From assembly GCF_900142085.1 (NCBI RefSeq), contig NZ_FQZQ01000019.1, positions 1 to 64,000 of the forward strand: 64,000 bases of DNA, read 5' to 3'. Positions 47,292-55,775 of this stretch are shown here, in pieces. How positions within the stretch are numbered: position 1 is the first letter of the stretch; the number at the start of each line of letters is the position of its first letter. Under the pieces are notes generated by a model. The model ran no database searches and had not been told where the DNA came from. It saw only the letters and a list, made by a program, of their open reading frames with translations. The position numbers and the translations under genes were made by a program. This DNA comes from Shimia gijangensis. GTDB lineage: Bacteria > Pseudomonadota > Alphaproteobacteria > Rhodobacterales > Rhodobacteraceae.

Positions 47292-48500
47292 ATGAAACGC
47301 GTCGTCATCACAGGGGCAGGGACCATCAATGCCCTGGGCCAAAACGTGGAAGATACGTTTGCCGCAATGAAAGACGGCCGATGTGGGATTGGTCCGCTTG
47401 AGATGCGCGATGTAGACCGGCTCACGATCAAGATCGGCGGGCAGGTGCATGGGTTCGAAGCGGAAGCCCGCTTTAACCGCCAGCAAATTGCCCTTTATGA
47501 CCGCTTTACCCAGTTTGCGCTGGTGGCAGCGCGTCAGGCGATCAAACAATCCGGGCTCGAGTTCTCTGGCGAGATGGCGGCAAAGTCCGGCGTTGTTCTG
47601 GGAACGTCGGGTGGTGGTATGCAGACTTTGGATGAAAACTACCGATCGGTTTATGAAGACGGCAAAAACCGCGTGCACCCGTTTGTGGTGCCCAAATTGA
47701 TGAACAATGCCGCTGCCAGCCATCTGAGTATGGAATTCAACCTTAAAGGGCCCAGCTTTACTGTGGCGACAGCCTGTGCATCCTCAAACCATGCGATGAG
47801 CCAGGCGTTTCAGCTGGTGCGCACGGGGATGGCGCCCGTGATGGTGACGGGCGGGTCTGAATCCATGCTGTGCTTTGGCGGCGTGAAGGCATGGGAAGGT
47901 CTGCGCGTGATGTCCAAAGATGCCTGCCGCCCGTTCAGTGCCAATCGCAATGGCATGGTTCAGGGCGAAGGTGCAGGGGTGTTTGTGTTTGAAGATTATG
48001 ATCACGCTCGTGCACGTGGTGCGGATATTCTGGCCGAGGTCGTCGGATTTGCGATGACGTCGGATGCGTCCGATATTGTGATGCCTTCCAAACAAGGGGC
48101 CGCGCGGGCGATCTCGGGAGCTTTGGCGGATGCCAAAGTGAACCCGGAAGAAGTGGGCTATATCAATGCGCACGGCACTGGCACAGCCGCCAACGATAAA
48201 ACCGAATGCGCTGCTGTGGCAGATGTGTTTGGTCCTCATGCGGACAATCTGATGATCTCATCGACGAAATCCATGCATGGCCATCTTATTGGTGGCACAG
48301 GGGCTGTGGAACTTCTTGCTTGCATTATGGCGCTGCGCGAAGGGGTGATTGCGCCGACCATCAGTTACGAAGAGCCCGACCCCGAATGCGCGTTGGATGT
48401 GGTGCCCAATGAGGCCCGTGATGCCAAGGTCGACGTGGTTTTGTCCAACGCCTTTGCCTTTGGCGGTCTCAACGCTGTATTGGCGCTGCGCAAGGTCTGA
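47292..48500 (+). CDS. Beta-ketoacyl-ACP synthase II-like (FabF/NodE group)
   Basis: This 402-residue condensing enzyme has the full Cys-His-His triad: TACASSNHAMSQ, NAHGTGTAANDKTE and KSMHGHLIGGTGAVE. The malonyl site and Gly-rich end NAFAFGGLNAVLAL are present, so it should elongate acyl chains. Pairing with its own ACP resembles NodF-NodE and the long-chain fatty acid systems of lipid A, but fabZ and a long-chain acyltransferase are absent. A terminator follows the stop. Confidence 0.9.
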   Translation: MKRVVITGAGTINALGQNVEDTFAAMKDGRCGIGPLEMRDVDRLTIKIGGQVHGFEAEARFNRQQIALYDRFTQFALVAARQAIKQSGLEFSGEMAAKSGVVLGTSGGGMQTLDENYRSVYEDGKNRVHPFVVPKLMNNAAASHLSMEFNLKGPSFTVATACASSNHAMSQAFQLVRTGMAPVMVTGGSESMLCFGGVKAWEGLRVMSKDACRPFSANRNGMVQGEGAGVFVFEDYDHARARGADILAEVVGFAMTSDASDIVMPSKQGAARAISGALADAKVNPEEVGYINAHGTGTAANDKTECAAVADVFGPHADNLMISSTKSMHGHLIGGTGAVELLACIMALREGVIAPTISYEEPDPECALDVVPNEARDAKVDVVLSNAFAFGGLNAVLALRKV

Positions 48501-48510
48501 GCCAATAGAA

Positions 48511-48534
48511 AAAGCCGCCCCGAAAGGCGGCTTT
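48511..48534 (+). terminator. Terminator of the lpxD-ACP-KAS unit
   Basis: Arms AAAGCCGCC and AGGCGGCTTT close a short CCGAA-type loop ten bases after the ketosynthase stop, followed by CATTTTG. It may serve the convergent IalB gene as well. Confidence 0.8.
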
Positions 48535-48558
48535 CATTTTGTTCACTCGTTTGGCCGC

Positions 48559-49143
48559 TTAGTTTGGAACGGGGTTCGACTTTTCATAGGCTTCTTTGAA
48601 ACCTTTGAGCGACATGTTCACAGTCACGACCTGATCTGGCGCCAAAGCAGGAACCAATGACACGGTGACATTGTTGCCGCCTTTGTATGCTTCAGCCTCA
48701 AGCGCCGAAAGCCCCATGCGGGCCAGACATCCGATTTGCAGACAATAGGCATAAGGAATGCGGTTGGCAGGGACACCGTCCAGAGCCAGTGTCAGCTGTT
48801 GTGGCAGCAAGGTCTGCAAAGGCACAACAAATGTGGCTCCTGCAGCCGCCGGAGCGCCGGCGGGAAGACGGTATACGGTGACTTCGGCAATTGAGTTGCC
48901 ATTGTTGTCTTTCAGCAGCTGATACATCCGGCATGGACGTGGTTCAGGGCCGGTTCTGGCGCACTGTAGATCCCAATCCCCGATAATTTCCGATGTGGTG
49001 TCATCACCGCTGGCGACACCCTCAGAAGTGCTGGGCTGAGTGTTCAGCAGCGAGCCGTCTGACAAGGAACCCACCTGAGCCGAAAGAGGCGCGGCAAGCA
49101 GCATGACAGATGCGGCTGCAATAAGATGACGAAATTTGTACAT
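48559..49143 (-). CDS. Invasion-associated locus B (IalB) family protein
   Basis: This 194-residue exported protein has a signal peptide of about 23 residues (LIAAASVMLLAAPLSAQ). The IalB fold signature is GDWDLQCAR, then PCRMYQLL, ATFVVPLQTLLPQQLTLALDG and the second cysteine pair in YCLQIGCLARM. IalB homologues outside Bartonella are common in free-living alphaproteobacteria, and their role is unknown. I took the ATG at 49143; the open frame reaches 49209 with a possible ATG at 49155. Confidence 0.85.
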   Translation of the reverse strand: MYKFRHLIAAASVMLLAAPLSAQVGSLSDGSLLNTQPSTSEGVASGDDTTSEIIGDWDLQCARTGPEPRPCRMYQLLKDNNGNSIAEVTVYRLPAGAPAAAGATFVVPLQTLLPQQLTLALDGVPANRIPYAYCLQIGCLARMGLSALEAEAYKGGNNVTVSLVPALAPDQVVTVNMSLKGFKEAYEKSNPVPN

Positions 49144-49271
49144 AGTGGGGTCCATCCCTAAAATTCTCGATTCACGATCCGACTTACCATGCCTTTTAAA
49201 GGTTGTCATTGAGGCTGGTCAGTTTCTGAAGATTGGTAGCAAAATATTGCTGTCGGGCCAGACAGATAGGT

Positions 49272-49342
49272 CAAAAAAAGAAAAGAGGCCCGAAGGCCTC
49301 TTTTCCATTTTACTCCCCGTCGGACTGGCCGACTTATTCATT
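49272..49342 (-). ncRNA. Candidate small RNA (about 70 nt, two stem-loops)
   Basis: On the minus strand a TTGACG-17 bp-TAACGT promoter would start a transcript near 49342. It would fold a 5' stem GTCGG-CCAGT-CCGAC, leave GGGGAGTAAAATGG unpaired, and end in a perfect 10-bp stem with a UUCG tetraloop (49281-49304) and a CTTTTTTT tail. No reading frame of note lies inside. It sits in a 430-bp gap between IalB and the DUF853 gene. Identity with a known RNA family could not be tested. Confidence 0.45.
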
Positions 49343-49348
49343 GAGGGA

Positions 49349-49377
49349 ACGTTATGAAGAAATGTCGCACCCGTCAA
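49349..49377 (-). promoter_or_regulatory. Promoter of the candidate small RNA
   Basis: On the minus strand TTGACG (49377-49372) and TAACGT (49354-49349) are separated by exactly 17 bp. The -35 is strong and the -10 weak. It points at the stem-loop region that ends in a perfect terminator. Confidence 0.4.
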
Positions 49378-49420
49378 CAGGAAAAATACGCTCTTTGCGT
49401 TTTGTTTTTACACGAAAAAT

Positions 49421-49444
49421 GGGCCGTGCAATACGCAACGGCCC
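49421..49444 (-). terminator. Orphan terminator-like hairpin
   Basis: GGGCCGT and ACGGCCC arms enclose ten bases; on the minus strand the stem is followed by ATTTTTC. No minus-strand gene lies upstream, so it may end another short transcript arising in the DUF853 promoter region. I found no clear promoter for it. Confidence 0.35.
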
Positions 49445-49573
49445 AATTCGACAGGGAGGAAGTCTGTCTGTTCGAACCCTTTGATCCGATCTAATACAAT
49501 CAACACTGGCAGAGATTGGTTAAGAATGTATTTTGATCTTGTTCTGGTGCGTTTTTGAAAAGGATTTGGCTGT

Positions 49574-51133
49574 TTGGAAAACTCGATTTTCATTGGTGGG
49601 GGTGGTGAAGACTATGCCACCAAACAAGGGCTGACCCTGAAATACGCGAACCGCCATGGGCTGGTTGCGGGCGCGACGGGTACAGGCAAAACCGTGACCT
49701 TGCAGATTCTCGCAGAAGGGTTCTCCAATGCGGGCGTTCCGGTTTTTCTGTCGGATGTCAAAGGTGATTTATCCGGGCTGGCAGAGGCAGGCAGCGAAGC
49801 TTTCAAACTGCATCAGGCTTTTTCGGACCGTGCCACCAAGATTGGTTTTGACGATTACACCTATGAAAGCTTCCCAGTGACTTTTTGGGATTTGTTTGGC
49901 GATCAGGGCCACCCTGTGCGCACCACAGTGGCCGAAATGGGTCCCTTATTGCTTTCGCGCCTGATGGAGCTGAGTGACGCGCAAGAGGGCATTCTGAATA
50001 TTGCCTTCCGACTGGCGGACGAGCAGGGTTTGCCACTGTTGGACCTCAAGGATTTGCAGGCGCTCTTGGTCTGGGTTGGCGAAAACCGTCAAGAGCTTGC
50101 CCTGCGCTATGGCGCGATTTCAGTGGCCTCAGTCGGGGCCATTCAACGCCGTCTTTTGATTCTTGAAAACCAGGGTGGTGCCAAACTGTTTGGTGAGCCT
50201 GCGCTTGAGCTTTCTGACATTATGCGCACGGAACCTGACGGACGCGGGCGGATCAATATTCTGGCCTCGGATAAATTGATGAGCGCACCGCGGCTCTATG
50301 CGACGTTCCTTTTGTGGTTGTTGTCTGAATTGTTCGAAGAGCTGCCCGAGGTTGGCGACCCGGACAAACCCAAACTGGTGTTTTTCTTTGATGAGGCGCA
50401 TCTGCTGTTTGATGGGGCCCCCAAGGCCTTGGTCGACAAGGTCGAACAGGTGGCGCGTCTGATCCGATCCAAAGGCGTCGGCATCTACTTTATTACGCAA
50501 AATCCCGCGGATGTGCCCGAAGATGTTCTGGGCCAATTGGGCAACCGTATCCAACATGCGTTGCGGGCCTTTACCGCGCGCGATCGCAAGCAGCTTCGCA
50601 TGGCGGCAGAAACCTACCGCGAAAACCCAAGGTTTTCCACAGAACAAGCCATCCGAGAGGTCGGCGTGGGCGAGGCCGTGACCTCGATGCTTTTGAAAAA
50701 AGGTGTGCCCGGCATTGTTGAGCGAACTTTGATCCGCCCGCCGTCGTCCAAGCTTGGTCCAATTGACCCGGCTTTGCGAAAACAGGTTATCAATACATCT
50801 CCGGTGGCAGGGAAATATGAAAACCTGCAAGATCGTCGGTCAGCCTATGAAATCCTGAAACAGCGCTCGGAAAAGGCTGCCTCCGAAGCTGCGGCTGCTG
50901 AAGAGCGCGAAGAAGAGATGAGCACTGCAGAACGCGAATACAGCGCCGGGCGCCGGTATTCAGGCACGCGTGTTAAACGCTCCAGTTCGCGCACATCACG
51001 GCCCTCGCGGCGATCATCGCGCAACGACAGTTTTGGCGAAGCCATGGGCAAAATGGTTATGAAAGAACTCAGCGGCACCACAGGGCGGCGACTTGTGCGT
51101 GGTATTTTGGGTGGGCTGTTCAAAGGGCGGTGA
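49574..51133 (+). CDS. HerA-like/DUF853 ATPase
   Basis: This 519-residue FtsK/HerA-fold ATPase has Walker [16 protein letters not shown] (residues 34-48), Walker [14 protein letters not shown] and an arginine-rich region including [17 protein letters not shown]. The C-terminal 90 residues are a charged coil followed by an Arg/Ser-rich stretch and a final helix. DUF853 proteins are annotated as helicases but their role is unproven. The start is TTG at 49574, nine bases after AAAGGA; no ATG in frame fits. Confidence 0.85.
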   Translation: MENSIFIGGGGEDYATKQGLTLKYANRHGLVAGATGTGKTVTLQILAEGFSNAGVPVFLSDVKGDLSGLAEAGSEAFKLHQAFSDRATKIGFDDYTYESFPVTFWDLFGDQGHPVRTTVAEMGPLLLSRLMELSDAQEGILNIAFRLADEQGLPLLDLKDLQALLVWVGENRQELALRYGAISVASVGAIQRRLLILENQGGAKLFGEPALELSDIMRTEPDGRGRINILASDKLMSAPRLYATFLLWLLSELFEELPEVGDPDKPKLVFFFDEAHLLFDGAPKALVDKVEQVARLIRSKGVGIYFITQNPADVPEDVLGQLGNRIQHALRAFTARDRKQLRMAAETYRENPRFSTEQAIREVGVGEAVTSMLLKKGVPGIVERTLIRPPSSKLGPIDPALRKQVINTSPVAGKYENLQDRRSAYEILKQRSEKAASEAAAAEEREEEMSTAEREYSAGRRYSGTRVKRSSSRTSRPSRRSSRNDSFGEAMGKMVMKELSGTTGRRLVRGILGGLFKGR

Positions 51134-51161
51134 TGCCCGGACCCAAGATCACAAAAAGAAA

Positions 51162-51187
51162 GGGCGCCCCGTTAGGACGCCCTTTTT
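51162..51187. terminator. Terminator between DUF853 and livM (convergent)
   Basis: Arms GGGCG and CGCCC around an 11-nt loop, then TTTTTT on the plus side and a T-rich stretch on the minus side, between two convergent genes. Confidence 0.8.
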
Positions 51188-51189
51188 TG

Positions 51190-52491
51190 CTACTTCTCTG
51201 GGATCAGCCCCCTTGGACTGAACCTCAGGACCATCAACAGGATCACGCCCATGGTCAGCAAACGCATGTGAGCTGCACTGGCGATCAGATGCTCTTTCAG
51301 GGAACTGTCATCCGCCATGCCAGAGGTCACCAGTTGCATCAGGTCCGGGCCCCAGACCTCTACCTTGGTGTAGAGGAAGTAGATCAGAAATCCGCCCAGA
51401 ACCGCGCCCAGGTTATTGCCGGACCCACCAACAATCACCATCACCCAGATCAGGAAGGTATAGCGCAAGGGCTGATAGCTGCCCGGAGTCAGTTGTCCAT
51501 CCAGCGTGGTCATCATCGCACCGGCAATACCGCACACAGCCGAACCCAGCACAAAGATTTGCAAGTGACGTTTGGTGACGTGTTTGCCCATGGCTTCAGC
51601 CGCCACCTCGTTGTCACGAATGGCGCGCATCATGCGGCCCCATGGGCTGTGCAACGCCAGTTGAGCGGCGACAAGGATCAGGATCAGCACGGCCGAGAAC
51701 AAAAGTGAATAACCCAGCTTCACGTAAAGCGTCGACGCGGTGACCGGGTCAATACCAAGAGACTGAGCGGAGGCCACAAAGCTTTCGCTTTTCTGCAAGT
51801 CGATTTCGTATGGCATCGGGCGGGGCAGGCCGGACACGTTTTTCACGCCTCTCGCCAGCCAGTCTTCGTTTTTCATTACCGCGATGATGATTTCCGCAAT
51901 ACCCAGTGTTGCAATAGCCAGATAATCCGAGCGCAGGCCCAAGGCCGTTTTACCCACAAGCCAGGCAGCCCCAGCGGCCAACAGGCCGCCAATTGGCCAG
52001 GCCATCAACACCGGCAAGCCAAGCCCGCCGAGGTATCCGGTTGCAGCGGGGTTCACAGCCTCAATTGCCTGTGCGGCCGGGTCAAAAATGAACCGGTACA
52101 GAACAAAACCAACGATCAGGATCGCAACAATGGCAGCGGCACGCGCACGACCACGCAAGCGATTGTTGGCGATAACAGCGACAACAATGGTTGCCGCCCC
52201 AGTCACAAGTGCCAAGATCATGCGCCCACCACCAGCGGACCATGCTTCACCAATGGGCTGGGTCGATGTCAGCACCACGGCCAGACCGCCAAGGGCCACA
52301 AACCCCATAACACCGACATTAAACAGACCGGCAAAGCCCCACTGTAAGTTTACGCCCAGTGCCAGAATGGCCGAGATCAAGCCAAAGTTCAGGATACCAA
52401 GGGCCGAGTTCCACGACACCAACAACCCTTCGCCCAGAATCAGCGAGGCCATGAGCAGGAACAACAAAGACGTTCTCAAGGAATAGGTCAT
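51190..52491 (-). CDS. livM: Branched-chain amino acid ABC transporter permease LivM
   Basis: This 433-residue permease has about ten membrane segments. Family marks are LNFGLISAILALGVNLQWGFAGLFNVGVMGF near the N-terminus and the EAA-like loop SPWGRMMRAIRDNEVAAEAMGKHVTKRHLQIF, which contacts the ATPases. It is longer than usual because of an extra hydrophobic insert around residues 85-135. Start and livH stop overlap by four bases, so it is translated last in the liv operon. Confidence 0.92.
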   Translation of the reverse strand: MTYSLRTSLLFLLMASLILGEGLLVSWNSALGILNFGLISAILALGVNLQWGFAGLFNVGVMGFVALGGLAVVLTSTQPIGEAWSAGGGRMILALVTGAATIVVAVIANNRLRGRARAAAIVAILIVGFVLYRFIFDPAAQAIEAVNPAATGYLGGLGLPVLMAWPIGGLLAAGAAWLVGKTALGLRSDYLAIATLGIAEIIIAVMKNEDWLARGVKNVSGLPRPMPYEIDLQKSESFVASAQSLGIDPVTASTLYVKLGYSLLFSAVLILILVAAQLALHSPWGRMMRAIRDNEVAAEAMGKHVTKRHLQIFVLGSAVCGIAGAMMTTLDGQLTPGSYQPLRYTFLIWVMVIVGGSGNNLGAVLGGFLIYFLYTKVEVWGPDLMQLVTSGMADDSSLKEHLIASAAHMRLLTMGVILLMVLRFSPRGLIPEK

Positions 52492-53501
52492 ACGGATTTC
52501 CCCTTGAAGATACCTGTGGGCTTGAACAACAAGACCACAATCAGGATCACAAAGCTCACCGCGAATTTGTAATCAGTGGACAAAAGCTGCACGAGGCTGT
52601 CGGGTTCAAGTGATTCCGGCAACCAGTATTTCAGAACTTTCTTCCAGGCGTAGGTAATCGTCACCTCGGAAAAGGCGATAATGTAACCACCGGCAATAGC
52701 GCCAAGCGGATTGCCCAACCCGCCAACAATGGCCGAGGCAAAGATCGGCAGTAGCAGCATGAAGTAAACAAACGGCTTGAAGGATTTATCCAGCCCATAA
52801 AGCGTGCCCGCGATGGTTGCCAAAGCGGCCACAATCATCCAAGTGTACATCACAACCCGTTCCGGGTTGATGCCCGAAAGCAGCGCCAGATCTTCGTTAT
52901 CTGAGTAGGCACGCATGGATTTCCCGGTACGGGTTCGGTTCAGGAACCAGAACAACAAGGCCACACAGACCACGGCCACGATCACCGTGATGCCTTGGGT
53001 GGTCTTGATCGCCAGGCCTTCGCGCAAGCCGGTCATTTGTTTGAATTCACGTACTGAAACGATGAACCGCTCACCATCCGAGAATCTCTGATCATTCACA
53101 CCAATGATAAACCGCACAAGGCCATTCATGATGAACATGACCCCCATCGACACGATCACAAGGATCACCGGCTTGGCCTTTTGCTCCCGGTAGAATTTGT
53201 AGACCATCCTATCCGTGAACAGCACCAAGGCCATGGTTGCGACAATGGCGACTGGCAGCGCGAGTAGTGCCGTGGGAAGAGGCCCAAGGCTTACCCCCAT
53301 TCCCTGCAACCACCAGGTCACAAGTACTGTGACCATGGCGCCAAAGGCCATCGTGTCACCGTGCGCAAAGTTCGAGAACCGCAGGATACCGTAGATCAGC
53401 GTGACGCCCAGCGCGCCCAAGGCAAGTTGGCTGCCGTAAGCAATCGCCGGGATCAGCACAAAGTTTGAGAGGGCCACGAGACCGTTTAGAAAGTCTATCA
53501 T
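52488..53501 (-). CDS. livH: Branched-chain amino acid ABC transporter permease LivH
   Basis: This 337-residue permease has about eight membrane segments. Typical blocks: LGALGVTLIYGILRFSNFAHGDTMAFGAMV, NRTRTGKSMRAYSDNEDLALLSGINPERV (ATPase-contact loop) and GLGNPLGAIAGGYIIAFSEV. It lies 70 bp after the inserted secreted-protein gene and overlaps livM by ATGA. Confidence 0.92.
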   Translation of the reverse strand: MIDFLNGLVALSNFVLIPAIAYGSQLALGALGVTLIYGILRFSNFAHGDTMAFGAMVTVLVTWWLQGMGVSLGPLPTALLALPVAIVATMALVLFTDRMVYKFYREQKAKPVILVIVSMGVMFIMNGLVRFIIGVNDQRFSDGERFIVSVREFKQMTGLREGLAIKTTQGITVIVAVVCVALLFWFLNRTRTGKSMRAYSDNEDLALLSGINPERVVMYTWMIVAALATIAGTLYGLDKSFKPFVYFMLLLPIFASAIVGGLGNPLGAIAGGYIIAFSEVTITYAWKKVLKYWLPESLEPDSLVQLLSTDYKFAVSFVILIVVLLFKPTGIFKGKSV

Positions 53502-53571
53502 GTTTTAACTCTCGGAGTTTGGAAGGGGAAAAACGTGTTCGGTCGCGTGAAAACGCGAGTTTGCAGGCTCA

Positions 53572-54090
53572 TCATCGCATCTCTTTGCATTTGTATTCGA
53601 TCACAGACCGGGCTTTGGTCTTGAAAACAGTGGGTGTTTCCAATTTTTGCGTCTGGGTTTGAAATATTTGATAGGAAGGTTCGGCTGCGGGGCTTCCGGC
53701 CTTACGGGCCACTGGCAATTCTGGTCCGAACCACCCTTCAACGCGTTCTTCAAAATTGGCTTTGCGCCAGACAGCGTCCGCGCCCAGAACCTTTGACAAT
53801 GTTCGATACGTCGTATTCACCTTAGAGGTGACTTCGCCGCGGCCAGTCACAACCACCGCTCGGGGCCAGGCTTCGCGCTTTGGTGTAAACGGCGCATACG
53901 AGGACCGATAGACCGCTTCTTCAAAGCTAAGTACCACTTTTCTCGATGTATCGACTGCGCAGGTGCCATTGGTCTGGCATGTCTGCACGGACTGGCACTG
54001 CAAAGAAATTTCGCGATAGGGCGTCACGACGATGGCTTGGGCCGCTACCGGTGTAAGCATGACTGCAATGGCTGAAATGGTCAGTCGCAT
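53572..54090 (-). CDS. Secreted hypothetical protein inside the liv operon
   Basis: This 172-residue protein begins with a signal peptide (about 1-19, ending AAQA). Four cysteines cluster near the mature N-terminus (LQCQSVQTCQTNGTCAVD) and one lies at the end (EYKCKEMR). No family recognised. GGAGG overlapping the end of livF sits eight bases before its ATG, so it is co-translated with the transporter although it resembles no transporter component. Confidence 0.75.
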   Translation of the reverse strand: MRLTISAIAVMLTPVAAQAIVVTPYREISLQCQSVQTCQTNGTCAVDTSRKVVLSFEEAVYRSSYAPFTPKREAWPRAVVVTGRGEVTSKVNTTYRTLSKVLGADAVWRKANFEERVEGWFGPELPVARKAGSPAAEPSYQIFQTQTQKLETPTVFKTKARSVIEYKCKEMR

Positions 54091-54093
54091 AGA

Positions 54094-54801
54094 TTACCCT
54101 CCCAAGAACGATTTGCGGACTTCGGGGTCGGCCAACAGTTCCTTGCCGGTGCCCGTATAGGCATTTGCACCCTGCACAAGAACATAGCCTTTGTCTGCGA
54201 TTTCAAGAGCTTGGCGCGCATTTTGTTCGACCATCAGGATCGGGATGCCTGTGCGGCTGACTTCAATGATACGATCAAACAGCTCGTCCATCACAATAGG
54301 TGATACACCGGCGGTTGGCTCATCCAGCATCAGGACTTTGGGTTGGGTCATCAAGGCGCGGCCCACCGCAACCTGTTGGCGTTGTCCACCGGATAGCTCA
54401 CCGGCATGCTGATGGCGTTTGTCTTTCAGGATCGGGAACAGATCATACACCTGCGCCATGGTATCGCTGAAATCATCAGTGCGGATGAAGGCACCCATCT
54501 CAAGGTTTTCTTCCACCGTCATAGATGTAAAGATATTGCTGGTCTGCGGCACAAACCCCATACCCTTTTGTACACGTGCCTGTGGGCTCAGTTTGGTGAT
54601 GTCCTCGCCATCCAGCGTCACGACCCCGGAATGCACATTGAGCATCCCAAACACCGCCTTCATCGCAGTTGATTTGCCAGCACCGTTTGGCCCGACAATC
54701 ACGGCAATTTCGCCTTTGTCGACCGCGACTGTGCAGTCATGCAGGATATCCGGCCCTTTGCCGTATCCTCCGGTCATGTTTTGTCCGTTCAGAAAGCTCA
54801 T
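54094..54801 (-). CDS. livF: Branched-chain amino acid ABC transporter ATPase LivF
   Basis: This 235-residue ATPase has Walker A GPNGAGKST, signature LSGGQRQQVAVGRALM, Walker B VLMLDEPTAG and H-loop-type MVEQNARQAL. The MVEQN motif and short length mark LivF rather than LivG. I chose the ATG at 54801, preceded by AGGAGAG, instead of an in-frame ATG 39 bases upstream. It lies 94 bp downstream of livG. Confidence 0.93.
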   Translation of the reverse strand: MSFLNGQNMTGGYGKGPDILHDCTVAVDKGEIAVIVGPNGAGKSTAMKAVFGMLNVHSGVVTLDGEDITKLSPQARVQKGMGFVPQTSNIFTSMTVEENLEMGAFIRTDDFSDTMAQVYDLFPILKDKRHQHAGELSGGQRQQVAVGRALMTQPKVLMLDEPTAGVSPIVMDELFDRIIEVSRTGIPILMVEQNARQALEIADKGYVLVQGANAYTGTGKELLADPEVRKSFLGG

Positions 54802-54895
54802 GCTCTCTCCTGTTCTTGTCTTTGACGTCGGCCAGTCCATTGGAATGGTGCCGCCAGCGCGCGTATGGAAGGTTTCGGGTGCCGGGGCACGCCGT

Positions 54896-55678
54896 TTAGG
54901 CTTCCATCATGTCCTTGTTTTTCAGCCCGGTACCGAGATAGGCTTCGATCACCTGCTCATTGGCTTTGATCTCTGCCAATGTCCCTTCGGCCAGTACTTT
55001 GCCCTCGGCCATGCAGATCACCGGGTCACAGATTTTCCCAATGAAATCCATGTCATGCTCGATCACCACAAAGGTATAGTCGCGCTCTTTATTGAGGCGC
55101 AAAATTGCGTCGCCGATGGTGTTGAGCAGGGTTCGGTTCACCCCGGCGCCAACCTCGTCCAGAAACACGATCTTGGCGTCGACCATCATCGTGCGGCCCA
55201 GCTCCAGCAGTTTTTTCTGTCCGCCCGAGACCTGACCCGCTTTGTGATCGGCGAGATGCTCAACCGTCAGAAATTCAAGCACTTCATCAGCCTTGGCACG
55301 CAAAGCACGCTCTTCGTCGGCGATGCGTTTGCGTCCGAACCATGTGTTCCACAGGGTTTCACCCGATTGCGCACCGGGCACCATCATCAGGTTTTCACGG
55401 CAGGTCATCGAAGAAAATTCATGCGCGATCTGAAAAGTTCGCAGCAGACCTTTGTGAAACAACTCGTGTGGCGGCAATCCGGTGATGTCTTCACCATCCA
55501 TTGTGACCGTACCTGACGTTGGCTTAAGAACGCCCGCAATCACGTTGAAAAGAGTTGTTTTTCCCGCACCATTTGGGCCAATCAACCCGGTGATCGAGCC
55601 GGGCTCAATCGATAGGGTGGCTCCGTCGACGGCATGAAAACCGCCAAAATGCTTGTGAACGTCCTGAACGACGATCAT
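54896..55678 (-). CDS. livG: Branched-chain amino acid ABC transporter ATPase LivG
   Basis: This 260-residue ATPase has Walker A GPNGAGKTTLFN, signature VSGGQKKLLELGR, Walker B KIVFLDEVGAGVN and H-loop VIEHDMDFIG. The segment GLLRTFQIAHEFSSMTCRENLMM is LivG-typical. The Walker B glutamate is followed by VGAG instead of the common PAAG. It is separated from livK by a stable intercistronic hairpin. Confidence 0.93.
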   Translation of the reverse strand: MIVVQDVHKHFGGFHAVDGATLSIEPGSITGLIGPNGAGKTTLFNVIAGVLKPTSGTVTMDGEDITGLPPHELFHKGLLRTFQIAHEFSSMTCRENLMMVPGAQSGETLWNTWFGRKRIADEERALRAKADEVLEFLTVEHLADHKAGQVSGGQKKLLELGRTMMVDAKIVFLDEVGAGVNRTLLNTIGDAILRLNKERDYTFVVIEHDMDFIGKICDPVICMAEGKVLAEGTLAEIKANEQVIEAYLGTGLKNKDMMEA

Positions 55679-55726
55679 ATGCTATCCCCCGTGTTGGCGT
55701 TTTTTTTACGCCCTTTTAGATGTTGA

Positions 55727-55752
55727 AACAGCCCGGGAAAACCCGGGCTGTT
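55727..55752. other. Perfect 11-bp intercistronic hairpin between livK and livG
   Basis: AACAGCCCGGG, an AAAA loop and CCCGGGCTGTT lie 24 bp after the livK stop. There is no clear T-run on the minus strand, so it is more likely a partial terminator or mRNA 3' stabiliser, giving more binding protein than permease. Confidence 0.7.
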
Positions 55753-55775
55753 CAATTTTAATCAAAGTGGATCGA

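Noticed and set aside
49354-49494. 46-codon plus-strand frame with GAGGGA before its ATG
   Set aside because: It contains a strong stem-loop and overlaps the candidate small-RNA promoter; there is no family resemblance, so I kept it only as an open question.
54419-55516. A 365-codon plus-strand frame opposite livF and livG
   Set aside because: Antisense shadow of two clear ABC ATPases, with low-complexity translation.
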